NCBI RefSeq assembly: GCF_001580915.1
Contig: NZ_LHZQ01000219.1
Location: 30,750 to 94,749 of the forward strand
Reading direction: 5' to 3'
DNA from: Acetobacter tropicalis
GTDB taxonomy: Bacteria; Pseudomonadota; Alphaproteobacteria; Acetobacterales; Acetobacteraceae
Length of the DNA: 64,000 nt
Each line of letters starts with the position of its first letter. Within the stretch, counting starts at the first letter, position 1. The notes below the pieces were generated by a model. The model was not told the origin of the DNA and did not search any database. It was given only the letters and a program-made list of their open reading frames with translations. The translations under genes were made by a program, and so were the position numbers. Of this stretch, positions 46,683-55,410 are shown in pieces.

Positions 46683-49493
46683 ATGACGGCTTATTCTCCT
46701 TCCTCTGGTTCTCAACACAAGGCAACGGTGCGCGGTATGGCAAGGCGGCGGAGAATGACCTCTCTCATGGTGGCGGCCACCATGCTGGCAGGTACAGCCT
46801 TGTCCTCTGTTACCTGGATGCCCTCTGCGCATGCACAGCAGGCAGCGCCGCAGCAAGGCACTGTGCCGGGCATGCCGTCCTCCCTAGTGCCCGCGGCGTT
46901 AAGCAGCGCGCAGGTCGTGCGGGCCACACTGCCCAATGGGCTGCGGGTGGTGATTGTTCCTAACCGGCTTGCTCCCGTTGTGACAACGGAGATCAACTAT
47001 CTTGTGGGCTCGGCCGAGGCCCCGGCGGGCTTTCCCGGCACGGCCCATGCGCTGGAACACATGATGTTCCGCGGCAGCAAAGGGCTGGATAAAGACCAGC
47101 TTGCAGCCATGGGGGCCAGACTGGGTGGCAGCTACAATGCTGACACAACGGAAGATGTCACCCAGTACTTCTATACGGCGCAGGCGCGCGATCTGCCTAT
47201 CCTGCTGAAAATTGAAGCCTTGCGCATGAACGGCCTGACCTTGTCCGAGGCTGACTGGAGCAAGGAACGTGGCGCGATTGAGCAGGAAGTCTCGCGTGAT
47301 CTGTCCAGCCCGGCCTACCGGTATCTGGAGCAGCTTCAAGCCATTCTGTTTGCTGGCACGCCTTATGAAAAAGATGCTCTTGGCACGCGACCATCTTTTG
47401 ACAAAACCAACGCAACACTTCTGCGCTCCTTTTACGAAAAATGGTATGCGCCCAACAATGCTATCCTGATTATTACGGGTGACATCAATCCGGTAACAAC
47501 GCTGGATCAGGTGCGTGACATCTTCGGCGCCATTCCGCGCAAGACGCTGCCAGAACGGCATAAAGTGTCGCCTGTCCCGCCATCTGCTCATACCATCGCT
47601 CTTCCCACGGATTATCCGGTAGGGTTCGCAACGCTCGCTTTCCCCATGCCAGGCCGTACAGCGCAGGATTTTGCAACAGCGGATATCCTGTCCGATGTTC
47701 TGGGGAGCCAGCGTGGCGCGCTGTATGATCTGGTGCCGCAGGGCAAAGCGCTGTTTGCCGGTTTTGAATATGCGCCCAAAAAGGAAGCCGGTTTTGGACT
47801 GGCTCTGGCGGCCTTCCCCAAAGGAGCGGATTCCACCAAGACACTGGCTGATCTGCAGGGTGTGCTCGACAAGATCCGTAAGGAAGGCGTTCCGGCTGAT
47901 CTGGTGGAAGCCGCAAAACGGCGTGAGATTGCCCAACTTCAGTTCTCTGCCAATTCCGTAAGTGGGCTGGCTGCGATCTGGTCCAACGCTCTGGCCTTCC
48001 AGAATCTGGAGTCCCCCGGTGATGTGGTTGCAGCCTATCAGGCCGTGACACCTGAAGCTGTTAACCGTCTGGCAGCCACGCTTCTTGATCCGACCCACGC
48101 TGTGACAGCCGTGCTGACACCAGAAAGTTCCGGAAAACCTGTGGCCGGAAAAGGGTTTGGTGGGGCCGAATCTTTTGCATCCACCCCAGATAAACCAGTC
48201 AAGCTGCCGGATTGGGCGGAAAAAGCCCTGACCCAGCTTGAAAAGCCGGTACCGGCACCGTTGCCTTCCGTCAGTACTCTGCCGAATGGTCTCAAGTTGA
48301 TAGTCTGGCCTTCCCATGTCAGTCACACGGTTCAGTTGAGCGGCGAAATACGCCAGTCAGCAAACTTGCAGGAGCCAGTGGGCAAGGAAGGTGTGGAGGG
48401 CATTACTGAAGCCCTGTTCTCCTACGGCACCACCACGCATGATCGTCTGGCGTTTCAGAAGGCGTTGGATGATATTCCTGCGTGGGAAGATGCAGGCGGA
48501 AGTTTTTCCTTGCAGACGCTCACGCCTGATTTTGAAAAAGGCGTTGCTCTTCTTGCGGAAAATGAACTGCATCCGGCCTTTCCGGATAAGGCGTTTCAGG
48601 TTGTAAAAATGCAGACGGCTCAGGCGCAGGCAGGGCAATTGCTCTCTCCTGGCTATCTGTTTGGCCGGGCGGTTACAAAAGCCCTTGTTCCCGCCAAGGA
48701 CCCGGAACTGCGGGAGGCCACGCCAGCTTCCATCATGAGTGTCTCGCGCGATGATGTTCTGCATTATTATCAGGCAGCGTGGCGGCCTGATCTGACCACT
48801 ATTGTCGTGACGGGGGATATCACGCCAGAAAAGGCGCGTGCTGTGGTGGAAAAGGCTTTTGGTGATTGGAAAGCGACAGGTGCCAAGCCTGATCTTGATC
48901 TGCCCAAAATACCGCTCAGCAAGGCATCCCGTGCGAATGTGCCTGATAAAAGCAGCGTTCAGGATGAAGTGATTCTGGCGGAAACGCTGGGGTTGCAGGT
49001 TAGTGATCCGGACCGTTTCCTGCTGAATCTGGGTAATGAAGTCTTGGGTGGGGGGCTGTTCTCCTCCCGGCTGTATCGGGATCTGCGGGTTAAAACCGGG
49101 TATGTCTATTCGGTCGGGAGCAGTTTTGACTGGAGCCGGACCCGTGGCAGCTATTCCATTGAATACGGCGCAGACCCGAATAAAGTAGGGCAGGCGCGTG
49201 TGGCTGCGGTCAAAGACCTTCAGGCCATGCAATCAGCCCCCCCGACAGATGATGAACTGTCTCTCGCTAAAGCGTCTCTCCTGCGTAGTCTGCCGTTGCG
49301 GCGGTCCAGTCTGGGGGCAATTGCCCGCCAGTATCTCAGCCTGACAGACCTTGATCTGCCACTGGATAACACGGATAAGGCGGCAGAAGTCTATTACAAG
49401 GCGAGCGGCGCAGAGGTGCAGGCGGCATTCAAAAAATGGCTGCGTCCGGAAGACCTGGCTCAAATTGTAAAAGGTCCTGCCCCAAGCTGGTAA
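46683..49493 (+). CDS. M16 zinc metallopeptidase, fused double-unit type
   Basis: A 936-residue exported peptidase of the pitrilysin/insulinase family. The N-terminus has a basic stretch then a signal segment ending 'PSAHA'. The inverted zinc motif HxxEH is His122-Ala-Leu-Glu125-His126, with the distal Glu in 'ERGAIEQEVSRD'. A second M16 unit (about residues 500-930) lacks the HxxEH motif, as expected for the inactive half. Two-gene versions of this pair are common; here both are one chain. Probable periplasmic peptide degradation. Confidence 0.92.
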   Translation: MTAYSPSSGSQHKATVRGMARRRRMTSLMVAATMLAGTALSSVTWMPSAHAQQAAPQQGTVPGMPSSLVPAALSSAQVVRATLPNGLRVVIVPNRLAPVVTTEINYLVGSAEAPAGFPGTAHALEHMMFRGSKGLDKDQLAAMGARLGGSYNADTTEDVTQYFYTAQARDLPILLKIEALRMNGLTLSEADWSKERGAIEQEVSRDLSSPAYRYLEQLQAILFAGTPYEKDALGTRPSFDKTNATLLRSFYEKWYAPNNAILIITGDINPVTTLDQVRDIFGAIPRKTLPERHKVSPVPPSAHTIALPTDYPVGFATLAFPMPGRTAQDFATADILSDVLGSQRGALYDLVPQGKALFAGFEYAPKKEAGFGLALAAFPKGADSTKTLADLQGVLDKIRKEGVPADLVEAAKRREIAQLQFSANSVSGLAAIWSNALAFQNLESPGDVVAAYQAVTPEAVNRLAATLLDPTHAVTAVLTPESSGKPVAGKGFGGAESFASTPDKPVKLPDWAEKALTQLEKPVPAPLPSVSTLPNGLKLIVWPSHVSHTVQLSGEIRQSANLQEPVGKEGVEGITEALFSYGTTTHDRLAFQKALDDIPAWEDAGGSFSLQTLTPDFEKGVALLAENELHPAFPDKAFQVVKMQTAQAQAGQLLSPGYLFGRAVTKALVPAKDPELREATPASIMSVSRDDVLHYYQAAWRPDLTTIVVTGDITPEKARAVVEKAFGDWKATGAKPDLDLPKIPLSKASRANVPDKSSVQDEVILAETLGLQVSDPDRFLLNLGNEVLGGGLFSSRLYRDLRVKTGYVYSVGSSFDWSRTRGSYSIEYGADPNKVGQARVAAVKDLQAMQSAPPTDDELSLAKASLLRSLPLRRSSLGAIARQYLSLTDLDLPLDNTDKAAEVYYKASGAEVQAAFKKWLRPEDLAQIVKGPAPSW

Positions 49494-49536
49494 GGCAGAA
49501 AAAGGGCGTAAAAACCCACGATTGATTTGTGTAAAG

Positions 49537-49576
49537 AAAGGCGGACAATCCTTCTGAGGTTTGTCCGCCTTTTTTA
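49537..49576 (+). terminator. M16 peptidase gene terminator
   Basis: GGCGGACAA and TTGTCCGCC form a 9-bp stem followed by six T, about 45 bases after the stop. Confidence 0.88.
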
Positions 49577-49828
49577 GCTCAGGATGCTTTGCGTATTTTT
49601 ACTATTATTGTTAATAGATAAAGAGCTTTTCGAATAATATCCGTTTGATCTGTTTGGTGTCTGGTTCGTGTCTCTAGGAGAAGACAGAAAAGGCTTTCAC
49701 ATGGAGGGATCTAATCCCCCCCCTTTTTTTTAAGACAATTACAACCCAGTGATATTTTGAAATGCAGAGAGTGTTTGATAGGAACTTTCTGTAATCTTTA
49801 CACACTCCTGTATGCACCGGGCTGGGTT
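49577..49828. other. AT-rich spacer at the edge of the glycosyltransferase cassette
   Basis: About 250 bases with long T and C runs (a C8-T8 tract near 49717). No gene is visible. It marks the sharp drop in GC content that continues into the cassette. Confidence 0.4.
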
Positions 49829-50608
49829 TTATTTTTCCTCCGCCTCTGGGGTGGGGTGTCTGAATTCCATCATCAGTTCCAGATCATAATGCGCGGCTAA
49901 AGCTTCCGTTGCCGTGCGGGAAGAGTGGTGAACACGATAACGGCACAAAATTTCGGGCAGATAGCCGGGTGTTAGGTCGTGATCAATAAATTTCAGCCAG
50001 AAATCATAATCTTCCCAGCCTTCTTCAATATGAGAAAATCCGCCCACTTTTTCCCAGGCATCTTTGCGGATAAGCGCCATGACATCCACATAATTGCTCT
50101 CCCTCATTCGCTCGGGGTCCCAGATATCGGCTTTTCCAACACCCTGCCGGTTCCCGAATTCTTCTATTTGTGTGTACACGGCAGGAAATTTGCCATTAGT
50201 AAGGGCCGCATAGGTTTTTTCCAGCGCTGTAGGATAAATCAGATTATCCGCATCCATAATGAACACGGCCTCGGCTGAAGCATGGTCAAAGGCAATATTA
50301 CGAGAAAAGGAAGGTCCCTGATTACGCGGGTTTGCCAGAAGCAGGGTGCGATAGAAACGATCTGTGTTGTCTTCCATCCAGCCAGAAATGACCTCAATGG
50401 ACTCATCCTTGGTGGATAGATCATCCACCACAACCAGTTCAATATTTTGGTGTGTCTGGGCAGCAAGAGAGTCCAGACATTCTTCCACCACCTTTGCGTA
50501 ATTGTAGTTGGTTACGCAGACAGTAATAAGGTCTTTGGGTTTCCGGCTCTTTCTTTTGTGCAGGAATACAGTATCTGGAGCAGGGTCCCAGGGTTTCAGA
50601 ACGCTCAT
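49829..50608 (-). CDS. Family 2 glycosyltransferase
   Basis: A 259-residue GT-A enzyme: 'ITVCVTNYNYAKVVEECLDSLAAQTHQNIELVVVDDLSTKDES' is the classic GT2 start and 'AVFIMDADNLIYPTALEKTYAAL' holds the DxD motif; 'GWEDYDFWLKF' contains the ED region for the acceptor base. It probably adds a sugar to a surface polysaccharide or glycoprotein. ATG 50608 overlaps the stop of the upstream gene (ATGA), so both are made together. Confidence 0.9.
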   Translation of the reverse strand: MSVLKPWDPAPDTVFLHKRKSRKPKDLITVCVTNYNYAKVVEECLDSLAAQTHQNIELVVVDDLSTKDESIEVISGWMEDNTDRFYRTLLLANPRNQGPSFSRNIAFDHASAEAVFIMDADNLIYPTALEKTYAALTNGKFPAVYTQIEEFGNRQGVGKADIWDPERMRESNYVDVMALIRKDAWEKVGGFSHIEEGWEDYDFWLKFIDHDLTPGYLPEILCRYRVHHSSRTATEALAAHYDLELMMEFRHPTPEAEEK

Positions 50609-52155
50609 TTCAATGTGCTCCAAACGGTGGCAATATAGTTTTTCACGTCACGGCTCTTGGATTGAAAAAGATCATCATCTTCTAGAGTATTTATAATATT
50701 TTCCTGAATTTCCGCAGCCTTTTTCTGTCCCTCTTCCGACCGGATAAGCCATTCAATCAGGTTGGGCATATGGCGCGGCGTTTCTGCAAGAAAGTGTGTG
50801 CCTTCCTTGTAAAGCGGGTGAGGGAAGCACTCCTCTGTCACGACAATGGAACCGGAAGCCATCCCCTGTTTGACAATACGGTGCCATTCGAAAAAACTAT
50901 TGTCATCTCTATGGATGTTGAGAGAAATTTTTGAATTTTCGGAAACGTAGCGTGGCAGACGTGAAAGGATATCGTAAACGCCCGAAGCAGGAAGTGGGCC
51001 TTCTGCTTTTCGGTAATAGAAAAATGTCTGGTAATCTGAAAAAAAACTGGCGGAGCGGGAGAAAAATTTTTCCCTTTTGCGGGATGCGTTGCCGAAGAAA
51101 CTGACATCAATACTGCGTTCATGAAATGGCCTGAACGGGGATGAGTTTTTCTGTGCGCCTTCGGGCAGCACCCGGAAGAGGGGATGTTTGCGATCTGATG
51201 AGGTAAGGAGGCAGTCTTGCATCTCAACGGGTGGGTCAAAATGAAAAACAGGGAGGCCAACATCCGAAAAAGATTTCAGATTCTGGTAGCAGAGATCCAT
51301 CACGCCAGCAGACATGAAGATGTAAATGATCCCTCGCGTGAACCAGAGTGTCTGTGGCTGCTCTGTATTGAACATAATGGCATTGCGGATGATCTCATCT
51401 TTTTTCCAGGGTTCACTTCCTGAAAGAAAGAAAAACTCATGCGGTGCGCAGAAAATACAAAGGTCTGGTGCATCCTGTACGTTTGTTTTTTCCGTTAGAA
51501 GTCTGGAATTCAGTCCGCTTTCATTGAGGTAGTCATTCAGACACTCGGAAATTTCCTTAATAAAGGAATTGCCTTCTGAGTGATGAAAGACCCCGATTGT
51601 TTTAGGAGCAGGCTTCCTGAGAGATTTGGTAGATATTTCATACTGGACAGGCTTCCGGCATTCAACGCCCAAAGCATGTGCGATTGATCTTTTGGAAAAG
51701 ATATCGCGGCCTTCTCCAATGCCGTAGAGCAGGGCATGGCGTAGGGGCGAGAGCGTTGTGGAAGCGACATCTCCGTTCATGTTGAGGTAATCATCGGCAT
51801 TAAAAAATGGATAGTTCTTTAATCTATTAAGGGCGAGCGTAATGGAATGATAGGAATATTCTTGCAGGAGGCCTTTTTCAAAAAAATGCAGATTTTCATT
51901 ATTTCTTAAATAGTGGGCAAATGGGTTTTCACCGTTTCCGAGTGTATTTTTGTATAAATTGTAGTAAATTTTTGTATTGAAATTTTCGTTTGGGTTTTTG
52001 TTTTCTTTATACCCAAATAAAACATAATGTACAATCGGATCAAGACCAGATGTTTCTACATCTGGGTTTTCTGAAGTGTAGTATTCGTAATCAAATTTTT
52101 TGGATTCTATTATCGTTTTTATATCTTTTTTATTCCAGGCAGTTAAGGTGGCCAT
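50605..52155 (-). CDS. Glycosyltransferase-like protein with N-terminal PDV repeats
   Basis: A 516-residue protein, strongly AT-rich in its first ~350 bases. Residues about 21-153 hold three degenerate units of the type 'FDYEYYTSENPDVETSGLDPIVHY', then 'IYYNLYKNTLGNGENPFAHYL' and 'FFNADDYLNMNGDV' with 'PLRHALLYGIGEGRDIFS'. After residue 190 a glycosyltransferase fold is suggested by 'TIGVFHHSEGNSFIKEI', 'VSFFGNASRKREKFF' and 'GMASGSIVVTEECFPHPLYKEGTHFL', which resembles the C-terminal Glycos_transf_1-like part of CgeB-type enzymes. Such repeats are seen on polysaccharide-synthesis enzymes. It shares the repeat with the gene at 52605. Specificity unknown. Confidence 0.75.
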   Translation of the reverse strand: MATLTAWNKKDIKTIIESKKFDYEYYTSENPDVETSGLDPIVHYVLFGYKENKNPNENFNTKIYYNLYKNTLGNGENPFAHYLRNNENLHFFEKGLLQEYSYHSITLALNRLKNYPFFNADDYLNMNGDVASTTLSPLRHALLYGIGEGRDIFSKRSIAHALGVECRKPVQYEISTKSLRKPAPKTIGVFHHSEGNSFIKEISECLNDYLNESGLNSRLLTEKTNVQDAPDLCIFCAPHEFFFLSGSEPWKKDEIIRNAIMFNTEQPQTLWFTRGIIYIFMSAGVMDLCYQNLKSFSDVGLPVFHFDPPVEMQDCLLTSSDRKHPLFRVLPEGAQKNSSPFRPFHERSIDVSFFGNASRKREKFFSRSASFFSDYQTFFYYRKAEGPLPASGVYDILSRLPRYVSENSKISLNIHRDDNSFFEWHRIVKQGMASGSIVVTEECFPHPLYKEGTHFLAETPRHMPNLIEWLIRSEEGQKKAAEIQENIINTLEDDDLFQSKSRDVKNYIATVWSTLK

Positions 52156-52604
52156 AATGTTTCCTGCGGGTTTGGATCAAGTCTCTGTTGGAATAATGGT
52201 ACAGCAAAAGCGGAGGTGTGAGAATGCGGACGAGCGCTCGAGCAGCTCCCAAACTCACGGAATGCTTTGCCCGATGAGGTTTTTGAAGGAAGGTGCAGGA
52301 CGGGGGATCAAGAGTATAGAATATAGTGTTGTCATAACAATATGAACTGTGTTCATCTATAAAAATGTACAATCCCTATAAAAACTGGCGTTAAAGTATT
52401 TCAAATAATATAATCTGATTTAAAAGGCGCGCGTTTAAGGTCAATTTTTAAATGTTTTATAAACATAAACATTTAAAAATTGGGAATTGTGCTTTTTGAA
52501 ACCATGCAAGAATAAAAACGTTTCGATCGTGTTTTTGTGGGTGGACAATAGCGCAGAGGATTGCTTATTTTTTACTATCATATGTGCGATTGTGAGTTGG
52601 CGGA
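52156..52604. other. AT-rich control region between divergent repeat-protein genes
   Basis: About 450 bases, poor in GC, holding the start regions of the leftward glycosyltransferase genes and of the rightward repeat protein. It contains a perfect inverted repeat at 52442-52482 and no gene I trust. Confidence 0.45.
52442..52482. repeat. Perfect 16-bp inverted repeat, AT-rich
   Basis: CAATTTTTAAATGTTT (52442-52457) and AAACATTTAAAAATTG (52467-52482) flank a 9-base centre (TATAAACAT); AAACAT occurs three times in the element if both strands are read. It sits 122 bases before the 52605 gene. It could be a regulator site, an H-NS-like target or a terminal repeat remnant. Confidence 0.6.
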
Positions 52605-53021
52605 ATGACCAAGGTTGCTGTTAAGCAAAAACGAGCCGTGAAACCTCGTGTGGTTTCGGAACAGAAAGTGGTGCGGCGGACCGCTACCCGTAAAAAGGCT
52701 CCTGTTAGTGAGCCGGTGCAGGACGATGTGGTGGCGGATGCCCCACAGGTTGTAAAACCTCCGGTAGATAACGCTTTAGCAGCAAGCGCGATCGCATTTG
52801 ATGGTCTGTGGTATCTTGAAACCTATCCCGATGTGAGGGCAGCCGGAATGGATCCGCTGGAGCACTTCCTTGAAAATGGTGTAAAGGAAGGGCGCAATCC
52901 TAACCCCCATTTTGATGGTCAGGCTTATTTGCAGGCTAACCCGGATATTGTGGACTTCCCGCCCGGACCTTTCATTCATTACGTATGTTATGGCTTTCAG
53001 GAAAAGCGTCCTCTGCGCTAA
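52605..53021 (+). CDS. Stand-alone PDV-repeat protein
   Basis: A 138-residue protein. The first ~60 residues are basic, then Pro/Val-rich and probably disordered; the rest is two copies of the same repeat as in the 50605 gene: 'FDGLWYLETYPDVRAAGMDPLEHFLENGVKEGRNPNPHF' then 'FDGQAYLQANPDIVDFPPGPFIHYVCYGFQEKRPLR'. There is no signal peptide or membrane helix. It may be a partner or targeting module for the linked glycosyltransferase. I know the motif from polysaccharide-related proteins but not its function. Confidence 0.78.
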   Translation: MTKVAVKQKRAVKPRVVSEQKVVRRTATRKKAPVSEPVQDDVVADAPQVVKPPVDNALAASAIAFDGLWYLETYPDVRAAGMDPLEHFLENGVKEGRNPNPHFDGQAYLQANPDIVDFPPGPFIHYVCYGFQEKRPLR

Positions 53022-53163
53022 TTCTGGCGTATGTAGCGTGCTGTTGTGGCAGCGCGCTACACTATTTTGTGCTTTGGTCTAACGTATTCCGAAGTATTTC
53101 TAGAAATTATAGTGTTTACGAATAAAAATATTATTCTAAATGCCTGGCCTTCTTCGGAAAGGC

Positions 53164-54279
53164 TTATTTTTCTTCCAAAGAAACATCCGCCGTATCTAAA
53201 GAACCTAGAAGCGAAAGCTGTGTTTCCGTAGTGGGGCTATCTGTCTGGTCGAGAGACGAGAGCGTAATTCCTAGTAGGCGCACCCCACGGGTAAGGGGTA
53301 AAAGCGGGTTTAAGAGTAGAACTACTATTTCTTCCAGTTGAGCAACGTCCTGAACGGGGTAGGGTAAGGATTTGCTGCGGGTGAGTTGGGTAAAATCTTC
53401 GTAGCGCAGTTTCAGGGTAACCGTTCGACCTGAAAGGTTACGCTTGGTGCAGGCCTGCCAAACGGCTTGGCCCAGATGGCCCAGGGCAGAGTGGAGATCG
53501 GTTTTGAGCCGGATATCCCGTTCAAAGGTTGTCTCCTTACCAATGGATTTGCGCGGACGGTTGACCTCCACCGGCCGATTGTCTTCGCCGCGCGCAATGC
53601 CATGGTAGAAGGATGCGGCTTTTCCAAAATGTTGCACCAATGTGGAAAGAGGCTGTGCGCGTAAATCTGCTCCCGTGTAAATGCCCAGAGCATTCATGCG
53701 TGCGGCTGTCGCTGGGCCTATACCGTGAAACGCCGAAACAGGCAGATCAGCCACAAAAGCTTCTCCTGCCCCTGGGGGAATAACAAACTGCCCATTGGGT
53801 TTACGGTAGTCTGAAGCCAATTTTGCCAGAAACTTGTTATAAGAAATACCGGCAGAAGCCGTCAGGCCTGTTTCCGCCAGAATGGCAGCACGGATTTCCT
53901 GCGCAATAATGGTGGCATAGGGGCGTGGCAATAATGGTTGGGTAACGTCCAGATACGCTTCATCTAACGAGAGAGGTTGGATGAGAGCGGTATAGCGGGC
54001 AAAAATAGCGTGAATCTGGTTAGAAACCGCGCGATACACATCAAAACGGGGTGGCACAAAAACAAGGTGTGGGCATTTGCGTTTCGCCACAACCGAGGGC
54101 ATGGCTGAACGAACTCCAAATGTACGCGCTTCATAACTGGCTGCGGCCACCACGCCGCGTTCCCGGCTTCGCCCTACGGCCACAGGGAGGCCTTGGAGGC
54201 GGGGGTTATCACGCTGCTCAACAGAGGCGTAAAACGCATCCATATCAATATGAATAATACGGCGCACGGGGTGGTTCAT
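53164..54279 (-). CDS. dinB: DNA polymerase IV
   Basis: Y-family translesion polymerase of 371 residues. Palm motifs 'IHIDMDAFYASVEQRDNP' and 'PLSLDEAYLDVT' carry the metal-binding Asp and the Asp-Glu pair; 'SAGISYNKFLAKLASDYRKPNGQ' and 'FHGIGPATAARMNALGI' follow. The C-terminus has 'QLSLLG', a beta-clamp-binding motif, 17 residues from the end. Base insertion past damaged DNA. No LexA-type box (GTTC-N7-GTTC) was found upstream. Confidence 0.96.
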   Translation of the reverse strand: MNHPVRRIIHIDMDAFYASVEQRDNPRLQGLPVAVGRSRERGVVAAASYEARTFGVRSAMPSVVAKRKCPHLVFVPPRFDVYRAVSNQIHAIFARYTALIQPLSLDEAYLDVTQPLLPRPYATIIAQEIRAAILAETGLTASAGISYNKFLAKLASDYRKPNGQFVIPPGAGEAFVADLPVSAFHGIGPATAARMNALGIYTGADLRAQPLSTLVQHFGKAASFYHGIARGEDNRPVEVNRPRKSIGKETTFERDIRLKTDLHSALGHLGQAVWQACTKRNLSGRTVTLKLRYEDFTQLTRSKSLPYPVQDVAQLEEIVVLLLNPLLPLTRGVRLLGITLSSLDQTDSPTTETQLSLLGSLDTADVSLEEK

Positions 54280-54338
54280 TATCAGGAACCTAACACATCT
54301 TGCGGAAAAATATTAAGACCGGCCAAATCAGAGAAAGC

Positions 54339-54467
54339 CTAATGCGGCTGCGCTTTTGTTTTAGGTGCACAGGGGTAGGCTTCCATAATGTGCCCGTAGA
54401 ATAAGCAGCATCGGGCGCGTGAGAGGGGCCAGAGACAACAGGGCCGGGCACCTTTTTCTTCCGGCAT
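54339..54467 (-). CDS. Candidate small cysteine-rich protein upstream of dinB
   Basis: A 42-codon frame starting at ATG 54467: 'MPEEKGARPCCLWPLSRARC' continuing 'CLFYGHIMEAYPCAPK' with five Cys, two as CC pairs. Too short for an automatic call. Composition is in line with neighbours and the arrangement looks non-random, but no ribosome site is visible. It lies 60 bases before dinB. Could be a metal-binding peptide or simply chance; not recognised. Confidence 0.4.
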   Translation of the reverse strand: MPEEKGARPCCLWPLSRARCCLFYGHIMEAYPCAPKTKAQPH

Positions 54468-54618
54468 AAAGAAAGTGCGCCCGGTCCTGCCGTAGGGATA
54501 GGAAGAGGATCGTCTAGGGAGAAATAATCAGAGTGTTTTTTGTGATTTGTGAGGTCGTAAAGTCAGAACAAAAGAACCATTCAGAGGCAGGGGATAGGGA
54601 GGCCCCCACCCAGATGGG

Positions 54619-55245
54619 TTAGTGGGTCACCTGGTTTGGGGTTGAAAGGGCGGTGTCATGCCGTGCTGTGCCCAAAGGCCAGCTTACATGGGTTGTGTCC
54701 ATGTTGACGTCATGCCACCGGGCGAGTGAAAGGGCAGCAGCCGTTGTGGCGCGCGGGCGCACATAGGCCGATACCATTTCATGGGATGGGCGCCGGGCCA
54801 GGGTTTTGACCGCATGGTGCGAAAGCCAGTAGCCCGCACCAGCCAGACAGGCGCCAAGTGTTGTGATGGCGGAAGTCAGTCGCGCCACCAAAGAAGGAAA
54901 AGGCAGAAGCGGATGCAGCAGGGAATGGACCTCCGCATCACGCTCGTTCTGGGCGGCTTCTGTTGCCAGCAGTAAATTATATTCTGTGGGGGTAATGGCC
55001 AGTGCGCTGCCCGAACGGATATCAAGGGATGGAATTTCAAGTGCTGCCATATGGGTCAACGCATCATGAAAGGCGTTGGCAACGGCCAGAAATTCCTGCC
55101 GGAAGCAAGGGAGGAACAACCCTATCTGTCGCCCGCACGATGCTGGGGGAGGGGATGAGACCGTACCGACAAGACGGCGAATGGTCCAGATTGTCAGCCG
55201 TTCGCTGCAGGCAAGATCTGTCAGGTAAACCGGTGAACGTGTCAT
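54619..55245 (-). CDS. Conserved-looking protein of unknown function, possibly iron-regulated
   Basis: A 208-residue soluble protein I do not recognise ('LTDLACSERLTIWTIRRLVG' at the start, 'FLPCFRQEFLAVANAFHDALTHMAAL' in the middle). Several helices, no signal. ATG 55245 has AAGGA 6 bases upstream; the open frame runs on much further (to 56181) but only antisense to pyrD. It faces pyrD across a 165-base gap that contains a Fur-box-like palindrome 68 bases before this start, so iron control is plausible. The start 'TDLACSERLTIWTIRRLV' and Cys-containing middle give no function. Confidence 0.72.
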   Translation of the reverse strand: MTRSPVYLTDLACSERLTIWTIRRLVGTVSSPPPASCGRQIGLFLPCFRQEFLAVANAFHDALTHMAALEIPSLDIRSGSALAITPTEYNLLLATEAAQNERDAEVHSLLHPLLPFPSLVARLTSAITTLGACLAGAGYWLSHHAVKTLARRPSHEMVSAYVRPRATTAAALSLARWHDVNMDTTHVSWPLGTARHDTALSTPNQVTH

Positions 55246-55312
55246 GGCGCATCCTTGAGGGGAAAAGCCCTCATCCTCTATGCTGTGGTCAGTCTCTTTT
55301 AGATGAGAACAA

Positions 55313-55329
55313 TTCTCATTTGCAAGATA
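55313..55329. promoter_or_regulatory. Fur-box-like palindrome
   Basis: ATGAGAA-CAA-TTCTCAT is a perfect 7-1-7-type inverted repeat with a 3-base centre, close to the bacterial Fur consensus (AATGAGAATNATTCTCATT). It is in the 54619-55245/pyrD divergent region, 68 bases from the unknown gene and 82 from pyrD. Confidence 0.55.
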
Positions 55330-55410
55330 AAAATCACATTGCATCCTCTCAACGGCGCAAAGGTGGTTTTTCCTCTTTTCTTGTGCGTCGTCATGAGGCA
55401 GTACAAAAGC

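Noticed and set aside
46899..48326. 475-codon minus-strand frame opposite the M16 peptidase
   Set aside because: Antisense of a well-conserved peptidase in GC-rich DNA; His/Arg/Gln-rich shadow translation with no family pattern.
54560..54580. SOS (LexA) box upstream of dinB
   Set aside because: GTTC-TTTT-GTTC has a 4-base spacing rather than the 7 bases of alphaproteobacterial boxes.
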